From positions 186,001 to 250,000 of the forward strand of contig MENK01000008.1 in the NCBI GenBank assembly GCA_001768235.1: a stretch of 64,000 bases of DNA, read 5' to 3'. The stretch is from Bacteroidetes bacterium GWB2_32_14 (GTDB lineage: Bacteria; Bacteroidota; Bacteroidia; Bacteroidales; UBA12077). Made by a program: the position numbers and the translations under genes. Of this stretch, positions 19,010 through 28,500 are shown piece by piece; within the stretch, counting starts at the first letter, position 1; each line of letters opens with the position of its first letter. The notes beneath the pieces were generated by a model. The model was not told the origin of the DNA. It did not search any database and saw only the letters and a list, made by a program, of their open reading frames with translations.

Positions 19010-19426
19010 ATGAAATCATACCGCGAAGAAGTCTGGTTTAATATATCTAAACGTCGGGAGTTTATTAATATCACCCCTGTTGTAAACCAGGCATTGGTTA
19101 AAAGTGGAATTAAAGAAGGTCTGGTTTTGGTAAATGCCATGCATATTACATCGAGTGTTTTTATTAATGATGATGAATCGGGCCTGCACGAGGATTTTGA
19201 AAAATGGCTCGAAAAACTTGCACCAGAACTACCTTACTCGCAATACAGGCACAATTACGCCGAAGACAACGCCGATGCGCACCTGAAACGAACCATCATG
19301 GGCCGCGAAGTGGTAGTGGCTATAACCGAAGGCAAGCTCGACTTCGGGCCATGGGAACAAATTTTTTATGGTGAATTTGATGGAAAAAGGAGAAAAAGAA
19401 TTCTAATAAAAATTATTGGTGAGTAA
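19010..19426 (+). CDS. YjbQ family protein (UPF0047)
   Basis: 138-residue single-domain protein of the YjbQ/UPF0047 family. Conserved residues are visible: [19 protein letters not shown] near 45-63, the [20 protein letters not shown] block near 80-100 with two histidines, and [14 protein letters not shown] near 112-125. Some members have thiamin-phosphate synthase side activity, but the physiological role is unsettled. It follows the mutase by 60 nt; that gap holds an 11-bp inverted repeat (18952-18962 with 18985-18995) without a T-run. Confidence 0.88.
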   Translation: MKSYREEVWFNISKRREFINITPVVNQALVKSGIKEGLVLVNAMHITSSVFINDDESGLHEDFEKWLEKLAPELPYSQYRHNYAEDNADAHLKRTIMGREVVVAITEGKLDFGPWEQIFYGEFDGKRRKRILIKIIGE

Positions 19427-19483
19427 AAAAAGATAAAAGTTTAAAACAATTTGTATTCCTGGGTGTTTTCAATAAAAAACAGA

Positions 19484-20389
19484 ATGTTGCATAATCATCA
19501 AAATACCGAACCCGACAAAAAAAGACTATTCATAAGTGTTTTATTAAATGCAGTAATAACTATTGCTGAATTTGCTGGTGGTATTTTTTCCAACAGCCTG
19601 GCACTTATTTCCGATGCTGTTCATAATTTGAGCGATACCATGGCAATTATAATCAGTTACATTGCCATGATTATTGGTAAAAAAGAATCTACTCAAAAAA
19701 ATACATTTGGATATATACGAATAGAGATTTTAGCAGCCCTTTTCAATGCAGTAGTTCTTATTGTAATTTCGGTTTATCTTTTTTATGAAGCATATCAACG
19801 TTTTATTGATCCTAAGCCAATTAAAGGAGTTATCATGTTTATTGTTGCTACAATAGGACTTGCAGGAAATTTAGTTTCAGTATTACTTCTTCATAAAGAT
19901 TCTGCACATAATTTAAATGTAAAAGCTGCTTACTTGCATTTATTAGGCGATACTTTATCATCTGTTGGTGTTATCGTTGGTTCAATTCTTATTTATTTTT
20001 GGAATATAACCTGGATAGATCCGTTGCTGACAGTTATTATCGGGGTTATTATTATAAAAGGGACATGGGGAATAATAAAAGAAACGATCGAGATTCTAAT
20101 GCAGGCCAGCCCGGCTGATTTAAATTTAGATGCAATTAAAACAAAATTGGAACTACATCCTGAAATAAAAAACATACATCACATACACGCCTGGCGTTTA
20201 TCCGACAAACTAACTCATTTTCAATGCCATGCTGATTTAAAAAGGAATCTGAGTATTGTTGAAGCAGATAAAATAAGGGCTGAGCTGGAATCAATACTTC
20301 AGAATCAGTTTCATATTGATCATATTACAATTCAACCGGAATTTGACATCTGTTCCGATAAGAATGCAATTAAAAACGACAAGCTTTAA
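19484..20389 (+). CDS. Cation diffusion facilitator family transporter
   Basis: About 301 residues from the ATG at 19484 (MLHNHQN); an in-frame TTG at 19451 would add 11 unlikely residues. Six membrane segments. The Zn-site motifs of CDF proteins are present: SDAVHNLSDT in segment 2 and HLLGDTLSS in segment 5, followed by a C-terminal cytoplasmic domain with HHIHAWRL. It probably exports Zn2+ or a similar divalent ion in exchange for protons, closest to the CzcD/ZitB group. It ends tail-to-tail with the helicase, overlapping by 4 nt. Confidence 0.9.
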   Translation: MLHNHQNTEPDKKRLFISVLLNAVITIAEFAGGIFSNSLALISDAVHNLSDTMAIIISYIAMIIGKKESTQKNTFGYIRIEILAALFNAVVLIVISVYLFYEAYQRFIDPKPIKGVIMFIVATIGLAGNLVSVLLLHKDSAHNLNVKAAYLHLLGDTLSSVGVIVGSILIYFWNITWIDPLLTVIIGVIIIKGTWGIIKETIEILMQASPADLNLDAIKTKLELHPEIKNIHHIHAWRLSDKLTHFQCHADLKRNLSIVEADKIRAELESILQNQFHIDHITIQPEFDICSDKNAIKNDKL

Positions 20390-21807
20390 TCTATGGTAAA
20401 AAATCTTTTATTGAAATTTACCAGGTAAAGCTTTTCTGTTGGCCTTGTAAAAGCAGTATAAAGCCAGCGTAGAAATTCAACATCCATCATTTCGTCAGAA
20501 AAATAACCGTGATCAACAAATACCGATTTCCATTGTCCTCCTTGGGCTTTATGACAGGTAACAGCATAGGCAAACTTAACCTGAAGAGCATTAAAGAATG
20601 GATTCATTTTAACTTTCTCGTATTTTGCTTTTTTACGTTTAGTCTCTGTATAATCTTCAACGATATTGTAAAAAAGCTTTTTATTATCGTCACTTGTTAA
20701 AGCCGCCGAATTAATATCTAAAGTATCAAGAATTATTTTGCACGCAATTTCTATATTGTTATAATCGATTAACCGGATAACCACATCGGCAAAACGAAAT
20801 CCATATCTTTCAGTATATTTTTTAATCTGTATTATTTCGGCAATATCCCCATTTGCAATAAAATCAATATTCTCGTTATCAGAAATCCAAAAATAATTAT
20901 TTTTAACAACCATAATAAAATCGCCAACGGCAATCTCTTCTTCGCGCCAAAGAATCTTGCTCCTTATTCCTTTGTTGTATTGATTTGCACGTTTATTCGA
21001 ACGGGTAATTACAATAGTGTTCTCCAGCCCGTATTTATCATATGAGTCATTAATTTTTTCAATAAGTTCATTACCCGACAATGTTTCAATATCAGTAAAC
21101 TGATCAACCTGAATTTTTGGAAACCCAACTGGTTTAGATAAAATATTTGAACGTACCTGGGTTGCATTAAACAAAATTCCAGATTCCTCCGATTGCCTTA
21201 AAACCTGGGTTAAAACAATCTCTTTTACTTTGTAATTAAATGAACTTAAAACATCCATATCAAGCGCAGGGCTTAATTCAATACCAACAGGAGGCAGCTG
21301 GGCAGTATCGCCAATTAAAATCAGTTTACAATTCTTGTCATTATAAACAAATTCCAACAAATCATTTAATAACCGGCCACTGCCAAAAATTGAAATATCA
21401 TTTGACTGGTTCGAAATCATGGAAGCCTCGTCAACAATAAATAATGTATTTGAATATAGGTTTGCATTAAGTACAAAAGTTCCAAATCCATCTTTTGATG
21501 ATTTTTGCCTGTAAATTTTTTTATGAATTGTAAATGCCGGTTTCTTGGAATAAGATGATAAAACTTTCGCGGCTCTCCCTGTAGGAGCTAAAAGTAAAGA
21601 ACGAATTTTCAGTTCTTCTGTTGCCCTTACCAATGCACTAATGACCGTTGTTTTTCCCGTTCCGGCATATCCTTTAAGTATAAATAACTGATGGGGATCA
21701 TCATCAAGAATAAACTCTGAAAGATTTTCAATTAGTTTAACCTGCCCACGTGTTGGTTCATGCTCAAAATTTTTAAGAATACAGCTTTTTATATGATCCT
21801 TTAACAT
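20386..21807 (-). CDS. RecD-like ATP-dependent DNA helicase (AAA_30/UvrD_C_2)
   Basis: 473-residue SF1B-type helicase. Walker A GYAGTGKT is at 46-53, Walker B IVDEAS at 124-129, GDTAQLPPVG near 171, and the C-terminal motifs VTCHKAQGGQWKSVFVDHG and LRWLYTAFTRPTEKLYLV. It lacks the RecBCD-specific N-terminal extension, so it is better described as a stand-alone RecD2/Dda-like helicase, probably acting 5' to 3' at stalled forks or in repair. It is monocistronic, facing the divergent 208-residue membrane protein gene. Confidence 0.9.
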   Translation of the reverse strand: MLKDHIKSCILKNFEHEPTRGQVKLIENLSEFILDDDPHQLFILKGYAGTGKTTVISALVRATEELKIRSLLLAPTGRAAKVLSSYSKKPAFTIHKKIYRQKSSKDGFGTFVLNANLYSNTLFIVDEASMISNQSNDISIFGSGRLLNDLLEFVYNDKNCKLILIGDTAQLPPVGIELSPALDMDVLSSFNYKVKEIVLTQVLRQSEESGILFNATQVRSNILSKPVGFPKIQVDQFTDIETLSGNELIEKINDSYDKYGLENTIVITRSNKRANQYNKGIRSKILWREEEIAVGDFIMVVKNNYFWISDNENIDFIANGDIAEIIQIKKYTERYGFRFADVVIRLIDYNNIEIACKIILDTLDINSAALTSDDNKKLFYNIVEDYTETKRKKAKYEKVKMNPFFNALQVKFAYAVTCHKAQGGQWKSVFVDHGYFSDEMMDVEFLRWLYTAFTRPTEKLYLVNFNKRFFTID

Positions 21808-21853
21808 TTTGGTAATTTAAACTAAATTTAAATTTAAAATTTAAAAAAATTGT

Positions 21854-21861
21854 TAAATTTG
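21854..21861 (+). promoter_or_regulatory. Putative -7 element of the 208-residue protein/DUF3822/rsmD operon
   Basis: TAAATTTG fits TAnnTTTG and lies 29 nt before the ATG at 21890. No TTG is at the -33 position. Confidence 0.5.
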
Positions 21862-21889
21862 CAGGCAAACATAAATTAAATAAAGCAAA

Positions 21890-22516
21890 ATGAAAAGATT
21901 AATTCAAATTGTATTAGCAATACTTATGGTAGTTTTAGCTTACCTTGTATGGGAAAGTATTCAAACTCCAATCCGGTTCAATAAAGAAAAAGATAAACGT
22001 TATACAGCAACAATACAACGTTTAAAAGATATCAGAACTGCTCAAATAGCCTTTAAAGATGAGTATGGTAGATTTACAGGCAGTTTTGACACCCTGATAA
22101 ATTTTATTGAACACGATTCAATGAAACTTGTAAAAGCAATTGGTAGTATTCCTGATGATTTATTAGCCCAGGGATGGACAGAAGCAATAGCATTAAAAGA
22201 AGGTATTATTACAAGGGATACAATCAGGATAGCTATTAAAGATACCTTGTTTCCAAAAGAATTTACCGCGCAGGAATTATGGAAAGTACCATTTACTGAA
22301 AATGCAAAATTCGAACTTGCTACAGCAAAACTAATGACTGGTTCAGTAAAAGTAGATGTATTCGAGGCTAAAATACATAATGATATATTGCTATCAGGTT
22401 TAGATCGCCAGTTGATAATTAACCTGAATGAGAGAATGAAACAATCAAACAACTATCCTGGTGTAAAAGTTGGTGATATTGCAGAACCAAATAACAACGC
22501 AGGTAACTGGGAATAA
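21890..22516 (+). CDS. Conserved membrane-anchored protein of unknown function
   Basis: 208 residues with one N-terminal hydrophobic helix (about 4-23) and a positively charged start, so it is probably anchored in the inner membrane with its body outside. The segment RYTATIQRLKDIRTAQIAFKDEYGRFTGSF after the helix resembles the helix-then-loop start of pseudopilin-like proteins (extended alpha-1 followed by a short beta part), but no type III prepilin peptidase site is evident. It is followed 3 nt later by the DUF3822 gene. Function not recognised; probably a conserved Bacteroidota protein. Confidence 0.7.
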   Translation: MKRLIQIVLAILMVVLAYLVWESIQTPIRFNKEKDKRYTATIQRLKDIRTAQIAFKDEYGRFTGSFDTLINFIEHDSMKLVKAIGSIPDDLLAQGWTEAIALKEGIITRDTIRIAIKDTLFPKEFTAQELWKVPFTENAKFELATAKLMTGSVKVDVFEAKIHNDILLSGLDRQLIINLNERMKQSNNYPGVKVGDIAEPNNNAGNWE

Positions 22517-22519
22517 AAC

Positions 22520-23377
22520 ATGCATAATATGCAGAATTTTATTTTCATTGATGAAACTTTAGATAAAAATATTACACATACATATGAATTGTCCATTCAG
22601 GCTGGCTTGAATGGACTTTCTTTTTGTATTCTTGATATTACAAGAAACAAGTACATAACTTTAGCTCATCAAAATTTCACCAGATTTTCAAATATTGAAG
22701 ATTCTGTATCTGAAATTGAGAAAATCATAAAAAAAACTGATTTATTAAACCGGACATATAAAACAGTAAAACTTATATGGATTTCACCCAAAAATACACT
22801 TATTCCAACCCCCTTATTTACACAAGAAAACCTTAAAGCATATTTTGAATATAATCATCAATTAGACGAACTTGACGAGATGCATTTTCATAAATTAACT
22901 TATATTGATACTAGTAGTGTTTATACCATACCAAATGCCATAGCAAATCTTTTCATAAAGCAATTTCCATCAATAAAAATTTTTAATCAGCAAGTACCGT
23001 TTTTAAACAACATTATACTAAAACATCATACTGAACAAACCAATGTATTTGTTAACGTTCAAGATGAGTTTATTGATATAGCTTTAATTGAAAAAGGGAA
23101 GTTACTGTTTTATAATAATTTCCCCTTTAAAAATGATTCTGATATTTCTTACTATATTTTATTCATTTTCGATCAGTTTAAACTAAACAAAGAAATTAAT
23201 GAATTGATTTTTTCAGGATTTATAGAGAAAAATAAAGATGGGTACAAGAATATTCAGAACTTTATTAAACACATAAAATTTGAAAAATTACCTGAAGAAT
23301 ACACTTATAGCTATACTTTTAACAAAATCCCGGCTCATTCATTTTCAAATTTATTTAATTTACATTCGTGCGAATAA
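22520..23377 (+). CDS. DUF3822 family protein
   Basis: 285 residues. The pattern LSIQAGLNGLSFCILDITRNK early on, with a later DIALIEKGKLLFYNNF strand and FIFDQFKLNKEINELIFSG, suggests an actin-like ATPase (ASKHA) fold, the general form of DUF3822 proteins. It overlaps the downstream rsmD by 10 nt, an arrangement I associate with Bacteroidota. No catalytic motif is evident. A second Met four codons in is an alternative start. Confidence 0.75.
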   Translation: MHNMQNFIFIDETLDKNITHTYELSIQAGLNGLSFCILDITRNKYITLAHQNFTRFSNIEDSVSEIEKIIKKTDLLNRTYKTVKLIWISPKNTLIPTPLFTQENLKAYFEYNHQLDELDEMHFHKLTYIDTSSVYTIPNAIANLFIKQFPSIKIFNQQVPFLNNIILKHHTEQTNVFVNVQDEFIDIALIEKGKLLFYNNFPFKNDSDISYYILFIFDQFKLNKEINELIFSGFIEKNKDGYKNIQNFIKHIKFEKLPEEYTYSYTFNKIPAHSFSNLFNLHSCE

Positions 23378-23916
23378 TTAGCGGTACTTATAAAGGCAGG
23401 ATGCTTCATCCTCCAAAAAATTTTAAAGCCCGGCCAACAACCGATTTTGCCAAGGAAAGCCTGTTTAATATACTGAACAATAATTTTGACTTTTCTGAGG
23501 TAAAAGCGCTCGATTTGTTTTCCGGAACAGGAAGTATATCGTATGAGCTGGCATCGAGAGGATGCCCGGAAATAATATGTATTGAATTAAATTTTAATCA
23601 CCTGTCATTTATAAAAAAAACTATTCAGGAATTACACTTTACACAAATAAAAGCATTTCGTGCAGACACTTTCAAATTTTTAAAAACCTGCAATACTTCT
23701 TTTGATTTTATTTTTGCAGATCCTCCCTACGACTTAAATAATATTGAAATAATTCCTGATATTATTTTTGAAAGGAATTTATTAAATACAAACGGATGGT
23801 TAATCATTGAACATGGAGCCAAAACCAGCTTTGTAAATCACCCCCGTTTTAAAGAACACAGAAATTATGGAAGTGTAAATTTCAGTATCTTTGAGAGTTA
23901 TAAAATTGAAGGATAA
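23368..23916 (+). CDS. rsmD: 16S rRNA (guanine966-N2)-methyltransferase
   Basis: 182 residues, starting at a GTG that overlaps the DUF3822 gene; this start gives the conserved RIISGTYKGR N-terminus. SAM-binding motif I LDLFSGTGS is at 48-56 and the catalytic DPPY at 118-121. It methylates G966 of 16S rRNA during 30S assembly. Length and motif spacing match the family. Translation probably depends on coupling with the upstream gene. Confidence 0.93.
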   Translation: MRIISGTYKGRMLHPPKNFKARPTTDFAKESLFNILNNNFDFSEVKALDLFSGTGSISYELASRGCPEIICIELNFNHLSFIKKTIQELHFTQIKAFRADTFKFLKTCNTSFDFIFADPPYDLNNIEIIPDIIFERNLLNTNGWLIIEHGAKTSFVNHPRFKEHRNYGSVNFSIFESYKIEG

Positions 23917-23952
23917 AAAATTAAGCTGCATCATATTTTTTTTGTAAAAACC

Positions 23953-23983
23953 TTTGGCAGATAAAAAATATACGCTATTTTTG
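23953..23983 (+). promoter_or_regulatory. Promoter of tRNA-Asp
   Basis: TTTG (23953-23956), 19 nt, then TATTTTTG (23976-23983): a near-ideal Bacteroidota -33/-7 pair, 17 nt before the tRNA 5' end. Confidence 0.75.
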
Positions 23984-24000
23984 CAACGCATTAAAATAAT

Positions 24001-24075
24001 GGTTCGGTAGTTCAGCCTGGTTAGAATACATGCCTGTCACGCATGGGGTCGCGGGTTCGAGTCCCGTCCGGACCG
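24001..24075 (+). tRNA. tRNA-Asp (GTC)
   Basis: 75 nt cloverleaf. Acceptor GGTTCGG pairs with CCGGACC with one G-T pair; D-arm GTTCAGCCTGGTTAGAAT; anticodon loop CTGTCAC with anticodon GTC; T-arm GCGGGTTCGAGTCCCGT; discriminator G. CCA is not encoded and must be added. It has its own promoter and terminator. Confidence 0.97.
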
Positions 24076-24076
24076 C

Positions 24077-24106
24077 AAAAACCTCTCAGATTTGAGAGGT
24101 TTTTTG
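24077..24106. terminator. Terminator of tRNA-Asp, shared with convergent siaC
   Basis: A 12-bp stem (AAAAACCTCTCA with its complement) and a GATT loop, followed by T residues, directly after the tRNA. It ends 3 nt before the stop codon of the convergent third siaC, so it can act in both directions. Confidence 0.85.
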
Positions 24107-24108
24107 TT

Positions 24109-24501
24109 TTATTCTGTTGCTATAAAATTAAAAGGAATTCCTGTTGCATCCGACATTATCTGCCCGTCTTCGAGCATATCTTCATCATCCGGGTGATAGT
24201 ACCAGTTAATTTTTATTTCGATTCCTTTTTGAATAAGTTCTTTTAATCGTTCAAGTAAATCGTAAATTATTTTTATAGTAGCCGTGTTAAAATATTCGTA
24301 CTTAAAATCGATAACCAGTTTTTTAAGTCCATCCGATTTGGAGCTTTCAATTTCGAAGTTCTTAATAAACTCAAATAAAGGTTCGTAAAAATTAAATGCA
24401 TTTTCGGGTTTCGATACTTTAAATAAAGTAAGTTTACTATTATCAATATCGAATGTAATTTCAGGTGTATTTGCTGTTGCTTCAATTTTTAATGAGTTCA
24501 T
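24109..24501 (-). CDS. SiaC family regulatory phosphoprotein, copy 3 (orphan)
   Basis: 130 residues, the third SiaC homologue in 21 kb. The core pattern is kept: TPEITFD near residue 12, YFNTATIK (70-77) with Thr73 as the probable phosphosite, and INWYYHPDDEDMLEDGQ near the C-terminus. Unlike the other copies it has no SiaB next to it and is separated by tRNA-Asp from rsmD on one side and by a 233-bp gap from the LytTR regulator on the other. It would have to be phosphorylated by a distant SiaB. Confidence 0.82.
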   Translation of the reverse strand: MNSLKIEATANTPEITFDIDNSKLTLFKVSKPENAFNFYEPLFEFIKNFEIESSKSDGLKKLVIDFKYEYFNTATIKIIYDLLERLKELIQKGIEIKINWYYHPDDEDMLEDGQIMSDATGIPFNFIATE

Positions 24502-24734
24502 TTTTCTGTTTTAAATTAGCATTTAAATATACGCATTTAAACTTATTTTGTTATAAATTCGTTCATTGGGTAAACAAAACTTATACCACAAAAATGATGA
24601 AATTTTAAAAATCAATATTCATTTTTAATACTATTCTTTGGGTACTCTGAACTATAGTTTACTTTAAATACTTAATAAGTAACATCATTATACTTTTTTC
24701 TGTATTTTAGCTTCAACAAAAAACTATAAATTGC

Positions 24735-25505
24735 ATGTCAGGAACAATGAAAACCTGCATTATTATCGATGATGAGAAGAATGCAAGAGAAACACTCGAA
24801 AAAATTATTGAACGCTATTTCAATACCCGGCTTAAAGTTTTGCATTCGGCCAGTTCGGTAAAGGAAGGTGTTTTTGCAATTAATAAATGTAACCCGGATA
24901 TTGTTTTTCTTGATATTGAAATGCCCGAAGAAAATGGGTTTAAACTTTTCGATTATTTTGACATTACGAACTTTGAAGTCATTTTTACTACTGCCTATAA
25001 ACAATATGCCATAGATGCCATTAAATTTTCGGCTTTGGATTATTTATTAAAACCTATCAATTATATCGACTTACGCGATGTTTTAACCCGTATTGATAAG
25101 AAAGAGAAAAACTCTTCAAAATCAGCCCAGATTGAAGCTTTTTTAAGTAATATTAATAACGATCCAGGCAACTTTAATAAAATTGCATTACCTACCCTCG
25201 ATGGTTTTCAGCTTCAAAAAGTAACCAACATTGTATATTGCCAGGCTGAAGAAAACTACACTAAAATTTTTACAAACAGGAATGAGGTTATTCTTGTTGC
25301 ACGAACATTAAAAAATATTGAAGAAATGTTACCGGCAGAAATCTTTTTCAGGATACATAAATCGCATCTTGTAAATATGAATTATATTAAATCCTATAGT
25401 AAAACTGATGGTTATAAAGTTACTCTTGAAAATGGCCTTACTCTTGATGTGGCAACACGAAGAAATGATGATTTTATTAAGGCATTAACTAAAAAGCAAG
25501 TATAA
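24735..25505 (+). CDS. LytTR family response regulator
   Basis: 256 residues. The receiver domain (5-125) has the acidic pair DDE near 12-14, phosphoacceptor Asp60 in VFLDIEMP, and a Lys in LLKP. The C-terminal LytTR DNA-binding domain (about 150-250) shows IVYCQAEENYTKIF and FFRIHKSHLVNMNYI. Start may instead be the ATG at 24747 (MKTC), which fits the domain edge better. It lies 58 nt upstream of the propeller histidine kinase and is almost certainly its cognate partner. Confidence 0.9.
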   Translation: MSGTMKTCIIIDDEKNARETLEKIIERYFNTRLKVLHSASSVKEGVFAINKCNPDIVFLDIEMPEENGFKLFDYFDITNFEVIFTTAYKQYAIDAIKFSALDYLLKPINYIDLRDVLTRIDKKEKNSSKSAQIEAFLSNINNDPGNFNKIALPTLDGFQLQKVTNIVYCQAEENYTKIFTNRNEVILVARTLKNIEEMLPAEIFFRIHKSHLVNMNYIKSYSKTDGYKVTLENGLTLDVATRRNDDFIKALTKKQV

Positions 25506-25563
25506 ATTTCATTTATTATCATGTATCCCTCTTTTATTCACTTTTTAATACAATAAGAAATTA

Positions 25564-28500
25564 ATGATAAAACGAATATTTATCATATTCTTCTTTTTTC
25601 AATTTACTGTTTTCTCCTCGTACAGTCAGCAGTTTTTTACCCGGAATTACAATATTAACGATGGTTTGCCCGACAATTGTATATCTTCAATATATAGAGA
25701 TTCCCTGGGGTTTTTATGGATTGGAACTCCTGCGGGACTGGCACATTATGACGGGAAAAATTTTAAAATCTTTTCTTTACTCGATGGACTTGCCGGAAAT
25801 AATATAAATGATATTACTGAAAGTGAAAATGGAACAATGTGGTTTAGCTGTTATAAGGGAGGTATTTCAAAGTTCGATGGCCAAAAATTTCAATCATTAA
25901 CAAGCAATGATGGACTTATTAATAATAACGTTACAAAATTATTTTATTGCCAACCATACAAATTATTACTTGTAGGTACAACCGATGGGTTATCTGTGTA
26001 TGATGGAAATAGTTTTATTTCTTTCCATTTATCTCTTAATAATGTCAGGCAACGAATTCATGTAACAGGATTTTTAAAATCTAAAAACGCTGTTTATGTT
26101 CTCACGTTAGGCAATGGATTATATAAATTTTTACCTGAAACCAGGAAATTAACCAGGGTAAGTTCAGATAACAAACTCAATGACAACACGCTTTTTGCAG
26201 CGCACATTACACCCGGTAAGGATACATTAATAAGTATTAACCGGAAAGGATTTAAAATTGTAAATAATCATACAGGATATTACGAATCTATTGGACAAGT
26301 TGAATGCTTTGCTTCTGATAACGATTCAACCGTATGGATTGGCTGCTGGCAAAATAACAACTCAAACACGGGCGGATTATATAAATTCAAAAATAACACG
26401 ATTACTAAATATAACGGTTTTTTGGGTATAGAATCGGAAAAAATAAAATCTCTTTTATTTGATGCCAATGAAAATATACTATGGATTGGGACAGAAGATA
26501 ACGGGCTTTATATGTTTCCGGGTGAAGTTTTTACATATTACCCTGCTAATTATTTCAATTTGAATAAACTTTCAATAACTGATTTAATTTTTGACAATAG
26601 CAAGAACTTATGGATTTTAACTGAACATACAGTTATAAAAAAATCCCCCAATAATAACTATAAAGTATTCAATTTCAATCTTTTTTATGAAAAATTTATT
26701 GAGTATAAAGAAAATGAGCTCAAACATAAATACCAATACCTGATTGACAAGGAAGGCTCGTATGAAAAATATCAATCTTTGATAGAAAGGAACATTTATA
26801 AGTATTCAAATCCATATATTAAAATTAATAATGCAAAAATTGAACTATTAGAAAAGGGAAGTTTGTATAAACCAAACAAGTACGAAATAATTATAGAAAA
26901 AAACCTGTATCAATTTACTAACTTAAAATCCGATAAATATGGTAATATCTGGGTAGGAAGCAATGCAGGTATCTTTAAGATTGATAAGATTTTAAATTCG
27001 ATTGAATATTTCGATTTAGATGGAAACTACTTTACCCATTTCACATTCGGCACAGAAAATGAACTTGTTACCACGAGCTGGGATGATGCAATAATCTATC
27101 CCGGATTCGAAAATAATCCTGTCTTAAATCAAGCTCATTTTAGTTTGAAACACGGCCCCAAAAATGTTAGAAAGATAAAATCAACTAAAAATACGGCCTG
27201 GTTTTTAGATAATGACCATGATATTTATTCATACAAGAGTTTTCAGTTTAATTTTTTAAACCAGGATTCTTCTGAATATCATACTATAAATGATTTTTGT
27301 TTTGATAATTCCGGTAATATTATTTTAGGTGGTAATGGAGGAACGGTTTATATTTTTGATCAAAATGAAAACAGATTTACTGTAAAACATAAAATAAGTA
27401 AACAAAACGGCCTCTCCGGAACAAATATCAGATGGGTAAATTGTGCTGCTGATAATCATCTGTATATAGGAACAAATTCCGGCGTCAACATTATAAACCT
27501 TAACCAACTTTACACAACGGGTGAAATTGAAATCAAAAAACTATATAAAGTAGAAGGGTTTACTGATTATTCAGGTACAGTTTCAGTAACTGATACTGAA
27601 AAAACCTTATGGATAGGAACAAATAGCCAATTGGTAAAAATTAAAACTACTGATATTGATTACAATAAAAGTAAGAACTTGTCCTTTGTAATGAAATCAA
27701 TTGAAGTAAACGATGAGCCCTTTCCTGTTTACGAAAAAGATTCAGGCAATCTTCATACATATTTAACCGAGAATACAATTACTCTTCCCTGGTATAAAAA
27801 TTCAATTTCATTTAATTATGATGTTTTAAAATTTATTAATGCTGAAAATATTCGTTTTGTTTATACATTGCAAAATGGAAAACGAATTGATACAAAAGAA
27901 ACAAGGGAAAGAAAACTGGAATTTCAAAATTTAAAATCAGGCAGATATATCTTTAAAATTCATGCATTTTCTGATCGTGGGAACATTGTTTCATCAGAAA
28001 TAAAAGTTCGTTTTATTATTAAACAGGCTTTTTGGAAAAACGGGTGGATAATATTATCATTTACTTTACTTATTATTTTATTAACATGGCGAATTCTGCA
28101 TCACCGAACAAGAAGAATAAAACAAAAGGAAAGAAAACGAATTGAACTGTCCGAGAAAATTACCGAATTTGAAATAAAAGCTTTACGGGCACAGATGAAC
28201 CCGCATTTTATATTTAATGCTATTAATTCTATTCAAAATTACATGTTAAGTAACGATGTTGACGCTGCATTGAACTATTTGTCAGACTTTGCAAAATTAA
28301 TACGAATAACATTAGAAAATGTATCTAAAAAAATGGTAAGTATTGAAGAAGAATTAAACTATATTAAATATTACCTTAGGTTAGAGCAAATGCGTTTCGA
28401 TAAAAAATTTGATACTCAAATCAATATTGCTAATGATATTGATAGTAATAAACTTCTGATTCCTCCCATGATTTTACAACCTTATATTGAAAATGCAATT

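Noticed and set aside
24043-24246. 67-codon plus-strand open frame starting within tRNA-Asp
   Set aside because: It lies in the tRNA, its terminator and antisense to the third siaC, which has a clear family match.
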